In this document: positions 38,559 to 43,048 of the stretch, piece by piece
Position numbering within the stretch: position 1 is the first letter of the stretch
Layout of the letters: each line of letters opens with the position of its first letter
Translations under genes and position numbers: made by a program
Notes under the pieces: model-generated
What the model was told of the DNA's origin: nothing
Database searches by the model: none
What the model saw: the letters and a program-made list of their open reading frames with translations, nothing else
Assembly: GCA_031553565.1 (NCBI GenBank)
Contig: JAVBLK010000025.1
Span: forward strand, 1 to 43,048
Source of the DNA: JAVBLK01 sp031553565
Lineage (GTDB): Bacteria; Bacillota; Clostridia; Christensenellales; DUVY01
DNA: 43,048 nucleotides
Reading direction: 5' to 3'

Positions 38559-39272
38559 ATGCTGCTGAAATTTATTGCAAAAATCCTGAAAAAACTTTTC
38601 CGTATCGACCTGTTGACAGATGATTTCCTGTATTACATTTCGGGCGGCGAAGCGCTGCCTTTGCCTATGTCTCCAGATGAGGAGAACACCGCGCTGGAAA
38701 GGCTGGGGAAAGGCGAGGATAACGTAAAATCCTATCTGATCGAGCGCAATATAAGGCTTGTGATATACATAGCCCGTAAATTCGAAAATACCGGCGTTGA
38801 CATAGAGGATCTGATCAGCGTCGGCACGATCGGCCTGATAAAGGCCGTAAATTCATTCGACGTCGAGAAGAAGATCAAGCTGGCGACATACGCCTCGCGC
38901 TGTATCGAAAACGAGATCCTGATGCATTTAAGGCGCATCGTCAGGATAAAGACAGAGGTGTCGTTCGACGAGCCGCTGAACGTCGACTGGGAGGGCAACG
39001 AATTGCTGTTGTCCGACATACTGGGTACTGACAGCGATATCGTATATAAAGACATTGAGAGTACGGTCGAAAAAGAACTGCTGTGGTCGGCGTTAAAAAA
39101 GCTGAGCATGCGCGAACAGGAAATAATGGAGCTGCGTTTCGGCCTTAAGGGCAAAAATGAAAAGACCCAAAAGGAAGTGGCCGACATGCTGGGCATCTCC
39201 CAGAGCTATATTTCACGGCTGGAGAAAAAGATAATCTTCCGGCTGAAAAAAGAAATCAGTAAGCTGTCGTAG
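38559..39272 (+). CDS. sigE: Sporulation sigma factor sigma-E precursor
   Basis: Sigma-E directs early mother-cell transcription. The 237-residue product starts with a basic hydrophobic pro-segment (LLKFIAKILKKLFRI, about 2-16), normally removed by SpoIIGA. Region 2 follows as NIRLVIYIARKFENTGVDIE and KLATYASRCIENEILMHLRR, then region 4 as MLGISQSYISRLEKKI. AAGGA lies 9 nt before the ATG. Unlike Bacillus, sigG does not follow. Confidence 0.96.
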   Translation: MLLKFIAKILKKLFRIDLLTDDFLYYISGGEALPLPMSPDEENTALERLGKGEDNVKSYLIERNIRLVIYIARKFENTGVDIEDLISVGTIGLIKAVNSFDVEKKIKLATYASRCIENEILMHLRRIVRIKTEVSFDEPLNVDWEGNELLLSDILGTDSDIVYKDIESTVEKELLWSALKKLSMREQEIMELRFGLKGKNEKTQKEVADMLGISQSYISRLEKKIIFRLKKEISKLS

Positions 39273-39349
39273 CCGGCGTCCGGCGGGAGATTGTTTTTAC
39301 GCCCTGGCCGGGGGGCGCGTTAATCTACGGACATTTTTCTTTGAGCGAG

Positions 39350-39513
39350 AATGCGCAAGACCCGTCAAAAGAAAATAGTCCGGCCAAAAAAGAAAGTAAG
39401 GATGACGAGAAAAGAATAATGGGAGTACAGGGCTTAATTCCCCGCAGTCTTGCTGCGACCCATTCTTGCGACGACCCGATTAGATACCGCGCAGTCTTGC
39501 TGCGAGGAGTATC
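39350..39513 (+). repeat. GTCAAAAGAAA repeat copy 3 and paired CGCAG/CTGCG palindromes
   Basis: A third GTCAAAAGAAA-type copy occupies about 39350-39400. Then CGCAGTCTTGCTGCGA occurs twice (39443-39458 and 39490-39505). The second sits in a longer palindrome with outer arms GATAC (39483-39487) and GTATC (39509-39513). An 82-codon open frame crosses this region but consists of repeat sequence. This is most of what the 605-bp spacer after sigE holds besides MITE-2. Confidence 0.5.
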
Positions 39514-39674
39514 ATTTTACGTGATATTTCTAAAATTCCGCAAAGTATTCTATTATCGTGTGATTTGTAGAATACTATTTACGTTTTGAAGTGCGGCAAG
39601 TGACCGTTACTGCCATTTCTGGCGGGTCGCCATTATGATATTCGTATATTTCCGTCTGTTTTTGCAAACAATTT

Positions 39675-39835
39675 ATACTAAGCAGCTTTTAAATTAGCCA
39701 ATTCCGGCGAAAGGATATTTGAGGATTAAATTCTGTGAAAACGCAGGCAATAGCAAAGCTTATTGCCGAGGCTTTTACGGGATTTAACACCAAAAAAACT
39801 TCGACAGATTGGTAAATTTATAAGCGGATTAGTAT
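39675..39835 (+). repeat. MITE-2 copy (161 bp)
   Basis: Ends are ATACTAAGCAGC and GCGGATTAGTAT. The middle carries the inverted pair GGCAATA (left) and TATTGCC (right), with further imperfect pairing outwards, so the element is a foldback. A second copy of similar length lies at 41356-41518. Confidence 0.6.
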
Positions 39836-39877
39836 TAATAGGTTACGCTTTTTGCAAACAATACAGGAGTATAAGGC

Positions 39878-41185
39878 TTGAACAGATCGATTTGGAGCGA
39901 GACGGCTGATATGCCGCAGTTTCCCGCGCTTGACCGGAATATAGAATGCGATGTTTTGATCATCGGCGGCGGGATGGCGGGAATACTTACCGCGCATTAT
40001 TTAAAAGAAAACGGGATAGAAGCCGTTGTCGCGGAAGGGCGGCGGATCGGCGGCGGCGTCACCAAAAACACAACGGCTGTGATAACCGCGCAGCATGACA
40101 GGCTTTACAGTGAATTGGCAAAAATGCACGGCGTTAAGGGCGCGCAAGAATATTTGGCGGCCAATCTGTGGGCTGTGGATAAGCTGAAAGAGCTGGCGGG
40201 AAACGGCTGTGACCTGGAGGCTGCGTCTTCTGTGATCTACACAAGGCATAACGCCGGCGTCCTGAAGAAAGAGGCTGAATTTTTGAGCAAGCTGGGATAC
40301 CGGGCAGATTATATTACCGGATCGCCGCTGCCTTTTAAAATTGCCGCCGGGCTGAGGTTCAGCGAAATGGCGCAGTTTCATCCTCTGAAGTTTATAAGCA
40401 AGATATCAAAGGGGCTGAATATTTACGAGAATACCTATATTACCGCGCTTAAAAAAAATACCGCCTTTACAAAAAATAACAACCGGATAGAGGCGAAGCA
40501 TATTGTTGTCGCCACGCATTATCCTTTCAAACGGCTGACCGGGCTCTATTTTATGAAGATGTTTCAAAACCGGTCTTATGTGATCGGCCTGAAATCAAAT
40601 CAAAAACTTGACGGGACATACGTTTCTTATGACGGGGACGGGCATTATTTCAGACAATACAAGGACTATATACTGATAGGCGGCGGCGACCGCAGGGTGG
40701 GGACAAAAGTAAAGGGCAGTTGTTTTGACAGCGTGCGTCAATTGGCAAAAGATTTCTATCCGGATGCGGCAGAAGAATTTGCTTTTGCGGCGCAGGATTG
40801 TATGAGTCTGGACGGAGTCCCCTATATCGGCAGGTACGGAAAAGAAAACCGTTACGTTGCCACGGGCTTCAACGAATGGGGCATGACCTCGTCGATGATA
40901 GGGGCAAAGCTTATCACCGATATGATCATGGGAAAGGACACGCGGGAAAGCGGGTTCGGCGGAGTGTTTTGCCCGAACCGCACTATTTTTCGCAAGCAGC
41001 TTTTTAAAAATCTTGGCACGGTCGTGATAAGCCTGTTGAAACCGACGGCGCCGCGCTGCACGCATCTGGGCAGTTCCTTAAAGCGGAATAAGACCGAAGA
41101 CACATGGGAGTGCGCCAGTCACGGCTCCAGGTTCAACGCGGAAGGCCGCATCATCGACAACCCGGCAATGAAGGATATTACTTAG
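39878..41185 (+). CDS. FAD-dependent oxidoreductase with C-terminal Rieske [2Fe-2S] domain
   Basis: Residues about 20-365 are a DAO-type flavoprotein: CDVLIIGGGMAGILTAHYL (about 25-43) is the FAD-binding loop, and GVPYIGRYGKENRYVATGFN near 310-329 is the closing FAD segment. The C-terminal domain has the Rieske ligands CTH and CASH (CTHLGSSLKRNKTEDTWECA, then SHGSRF), giving C-x-H and C-x2-H. This architecture is common in bacterial FAD/Rieske proteins of unknown substrate. The product is 435 residues from a TTG with AGGAG 9 nt upstream. It stands alone between MITE-2 copies. The substrate and electron donor are unknown. Confidence 0.88.
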   Translation: MNRSIWSETADMPQFPALDRNIECDVLIIGGGMAGILTAHYLKENGIEAVVAEGRRIGGGVTKNTTAVITAQHDRLYSELAKMHGVKGAQEYLAANLWAVDKLKELAGNGCDLEAASSVIYTRHNAGVLKKEAEFLSKLGYRADYITGSPLPFKIAAGLRFSEMAQFHPLKFISKISKGLNIYENTYITALKKNTAFTKNNNRIEAKHIVVATHYPFKRLTGLYFMKMFQNRSYVIGLKSNQKLDGTYVSYDGDGHYFRQYKDYILIGGGDRRVGTKVKGSCFDSVRQLAKDFYPDAAEEFAFAAQDCMSLDGVPYIGRYGKENRYVATGFNEWGMTSSMIGAKLITDMIMGKDTRESGFGGVFCPNRTIFRKQLFKNLGTVVISLLKPTAPRCTHLGSSLKRNKTEDTWECASHGSRFNAEGRIIDNPAMKDIT

Positions 41186-41355
41186 GCGGCAGGCCTCAAG
41201 GCTCCGGCGGATCCACGAACTCTTTCTTCGGCTGCCGCAGCGTTTTTTTTAGCAGTTTTTGCTGCGCGGATAATTGGGTAAACATATTTTTTTGAGTTTG
41301 AAAAATTTGTTTTTTGTGATATAATCAAAACATATTTATTTTGTTTATGGACATC

Positions 41356-41518
41356 ATACTAAGCAGCGTAAATCGGCCGTTTTTTTTATGAGTGGATTAA
41401 CGAGAGTAAAAATGTCTGAAAACACACATGCCGTATCCGCCGGATACGAACAAGTATTTCAGGCTTTTTCCACCGGAAAGATACCGTGAAAACGGTAGGT
41501 TTAAACGCGGATTAGTAT
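41356..41518 (+). repeat. MITE-2 copy (163 bp)
   Basis: Ends are ATACTAAGCAGCGT and CGCGGATTAGTAT. The centre includes the palindrome GTATCCG-C-CGGATAC. Its right end directly abuts MITE-1 copy I. The 774-bp spacer between the flavoprotein and rnhA consists largely of this element and two MITE-1 copies; the remainder (41186-41355, 41683-41766) shows no gene. Confidence 0.6.
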
Positions 41519-41682
41519 AAAGGAATCGCTGAATAATTCGATATAATTTATAGCTGCGTCTTTTTTGCCTGAAAATGCCTTCTTAACTTAGCAAATAGTT
41601 CTACTATTTGCGTCAAAAACAAGTCATTTCCTGGCTAAAAAATACTTGCTCTAAATTGATTTCATTTATTCATCGCTTCCTA
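41518..41682 (+). repeat. MITE-1 copy I (full length)
   Basis: Ends are TAAAGGAATCGCTGAATAA and TTATTCATCGCTTCCTAA. It has the common centre (GCAAATAGT-TCT-ACTATTTGC, a perfect 9-bp arm) and the TG/CA second arm. It abuts a MITE-2 copy on its left. Confidence 0.85.
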
Positions 41683-41766
41683 AATGATCGGGAGTGCGCA
41701 AGCATTTTACTATGATGAGGCAAAACCGGCGTCACGTTTGCAGCAGCCCGTTCATATATATATCCT

Positions 41767-41932
41767 TTAAGGAAACGCTGAAAATTTAAGCCAAATTTAG
41801 CAGCGGCGTCTTTTTCGGATGAAAACGTCTTCTATACTTTGCAAATAGTTCTACTATTTGCCGCAAAAACAAACCGTTTTCAATGAAAAATACTTGCTCT
41901 GAATTAACCTCATTTATTCATCGTTTCCTTTA
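41767..41932 (+). repeat. MITE-1 copy J (full length) just upstream of rnhA
   Basis: Ends are TTTAAGGAAACGCTGAAAA and TTATTCATCGTTTCCTTTAAA. The centre is GCAAATAGT-TCT-ACTATTTGC and the second arm GAAAACG/CGTTTTC. It ends about 28 bp before the rnhA ATG, so any rnhA promoter must lie in or before it. Confidence 0.85.
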
Positions 41933-41959
41933 AATATCAATTTTTCGAGGTCGCAAACT

Positions 41960-42526
41960 ATGAAAAACGTTAAAATCTACACCGACGGCGCGTGCAGCGG
42001 CAACCCCGGCCCGGGCGGCTGGGCGGCCATACTTATCTACAACCAGTACCGCAAGGAAATGAAGGGCTTTGTGCCCGACACTACCAACAACCAAATGGAG
42101 CTGATGGCCGTGATAAAGGGGCTGGAGGCGCTTTCCGAGCCATGCGCGGTCGATATATATTCGGATTCGCGCTATGTGGTGGACGCGATCGAACGCGGCT
42201 GGATAACCGCCTGGCAAAAGAACGGCTGGGTGACCAGCGGCGGCGCGCCCGTAAAGAACAGGGAAATGTGGGACGAGATCCTGCGTCTTGCCGCATACCA
42301 TACCTTAAAATTCGTCAAGGTCCTGGGGCATTCCGACGACGCCGACAACAACCGCTGCGACGAGCTGGCAAAGCTGGCTATACTTGAATTTGTCAATAAG
42401 CCAAAGAAGGGCGCGAAAAAGAAAGCCGATGCCGCGCCCGAACAGCCCGCGGCAGAGGAGAAACCGAAGGCAAAGGCCGAACCGGTCTCCGCCTTAAAGA
42501 AAAAAGTAGGCAAGCAGACGAACTGA
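41960..42526 (+). CDS. rnhA: Ribonuclease HI with charged C-terminal tail
   Basis: RNase HI degrades the RNA strand of RNA-DNA hybrids. The four catalytic acids are visible in YTDGACSGNPGPGGW (Asp9), NNQMELMAV (Glu), YSDSRYVVDA (Asp) and NRCDELAK (Asp). The catalytic domain is about 148 residues, and a Lys/Ala/Pro/Glu-rich tail of about 40 residues follows (KKGAKKKADAAPEQPAAEEK). GAGG lies 9 nt before the ATG. The window thus encodes both RNase HI and RNase HII. Confidence 0.96.
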   Translation: MKNVKIYTDGACSGNPGPGGWAAILIYNQYRKEMKGFVPDTTNNQMELMAVIKGLEALSEPCAVDIYSDSRYVVDAIERGWITAWQKNGWVTSGGAPVKNREMWDEILRLAAYHTLKFVKVLGHSDDADNNRCDELAKLAILEFVNKPKKGAKKKADAAPEQPAAEEKPKAKAEPVSALKKKVGKQTN

Positions 42527-42595
42527 GGGCTTTGCCTCGCGCCAAGTGCGAATTTTTTAGACCGGCGCGAACACTTAAAGAGTAATCAGCCTTTA

Positions 42596-42666
42596 CTTAA
42601 GTCAAGGCAATTTTTTTGATATTCATTTTTTGTATATTCGGATCCAAGGCTCTGCCTTGAGTTAAG
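42596..42666 (+). repeat. Small foldback in the spacer after rnhA
   Basis: CTTAAGTCAAGGCA (42596-42609) and TGCCTTGAGTTAAG (42653-42666) are inverted copies matching at 13 of 14 positions, 43 bp apart. A half-end resembling MITE-1 (TTAAGGAAACAATGAATAAA) begins at 42662. The rest of the 522-bp end of the window shows no gene that I can support well. Confidence 0.45.
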
Positions 42667-42766
42667 GAAACAATGAATAAATACTCGAGTTGATTTCGGA
42701 CAGATTTTTGATACAGATTTTAAATTGCCGCCGCAGGCAATGCCGGGGCATTGACAAGGCGGGAAT

Positions 42767-43021
42767 TTAGAAGCTGTGCAAAAAGATGCCGAAAGCAGCC
42801 GAAAAGGCATATTCAATGGAGTTTTCGCCATAAAAATAATAATAACCATATGGAAAAACAGGTTGGAATAGGCGAATTATTGCAATCGGGAGCGATAAAA
42901 CTAAAAACAGCATAAAAAGGAATGAAATAACGGGCAATCTTTGAATGTGGCGTGTCTTTTTGGCTAAAAACCGCCGGACCCGCTTGCCAATATCTCGATA
43001 TTGTCTGCGCGTGTCCGTCAA
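42767..43021 (-). CDS. Possible small single-span membrane protein, doubtful
   Basis: An 84-residue frame from a TTG at 43021 encodes a basic N-terminus, one hydrophobic stretch of about 24 residues (LPVISFLFMLFLVLSLPIAI) and an aromatic C-terminus. No ribosome-binding site is evident and an in-frame stop precedes the TTG closely. I know no family for it. It may be chance. Confidence 0.2.
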   Translation of the reverse strand: MTDTRRQYRDIGKRVRRFLAKKTRHIQRLPVISFLFMLFLVLSLPIAIIRLFQPVFPYGYYYFYGENSIEYAFSAAFGIFLHSF

Positions 43022-43048
43022 TTTTTATCTCAAAAATCCACAGCCAAA

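Noticed and set aside
39341..39589. An 82-residue open frame between sigE and the flavoprotein gene
   Set aside because: It runs through a dispersed repeat and two CGCAG/CTGCG palindromes, has no ribosome-binding site and resembles no family.
42586..42849. An 87-residue minus-strand frame after rnhA
   Set aside because: It overlaps a foldback and a MITE-like end, has no ribosome-binding site and no recognisable domain.
1..43048. tRNA, rRNA, riboswitch or tmRNA genes
   Set aside because: I found no cloverleaf, rRNA core sequence or known riboswitch core by eye; a covariance-model scan would be needed to exclude them fully.

Overview
The window looks like a chromosomal segment of a spore-forming member of the Clostridia (Bacillota) with mid-range GC. 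The evidence is the spore genes spoIIGA-sigE and sigG, a YlmC/YmxH-family protein, an IspH-ribosomal protein S1 fusion of the clostridial type, a MurE with the DNPR motif of meso-diaminopimelate cell walls, and Firmicute-like gene order around ffh-rpsP and mraZ-rsmH. I see no rRNA, tRNA, CRISPR array, phage or transposase gene. The genus cannot be read from the sequence.

Layout. 1-2.2 kb: the start of a zinc-ribbon gene, a GyrI-like protein and a stand-alone [FeFe]-hydrogenase-like protein. 2.5-8.3 kb: translation and ribosome-maturation cluster ffh, rpsP, khpA, rimM, trmD, rbgA, rnhB, yraN (rplS is absent from its usual place). 8.3-12 kb: minus-strand accessory genes (a divergent carbamoyltransferase, a GNAT protein with two C-terminal membrane helices, a membrane-anchored metalloprotease-like protein). 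12.2-20.6 kb: division and cell-wall cluster mraZ, rsmH, ftsL-like, PASTA-type PBP, murE, mraY, murD (murF and ftsW/murG absent). 20.6-26.4 kb: zinc-ribbon/FxLYD protein, sigG, a papain-like protein, YlmC/YmxH, and two acyltransferase-fold proteins. 27-33.7 kb: F-type ATP synthase operon atpB-E-F-(HA)-G-D-C. 33.8-39.3 kb: ispH-rpsA fusion, rplU, rpmA, spoIIGA, sigE. 39.9-42.5 kb: a FAD/Rieske oxidoreductase and RNase HI.

Most striking is the ATP synthase. No separate delta gene is present. The C-terminal domain of delta is fused in frame to the N-terminus of alpha, and the delta N-terminal domain, which normally grips alpha, is missing. Two inter-cistronic spacers of the operon also carry strong hairpins.

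Second, the intergenic space is crowded with short non-coding foldback repeats. A MITE-like family of about 165 bp has at least eleven copies, including internally deleted and near-minimal forms, and its arms show compensatory changes. Two further foldback families and several palindromic repeats are present. One MITE copy supplies the last codons and stop of a gene, and another element ends about 20 bp before the murE start.

Third, several genes appear leaderless: a good -35/-10 pair with 17-bp spacing ends 6-9 nt before the ATG and no Shine-Dalgarno sequence is present. Other regulatory signals include three TGGTT repeats at 10-bp spacing over the mraZ promoter, a perfect Spo0A box before spoIIGA, and a sigG leader that can fold over its own ribosome-binding site.
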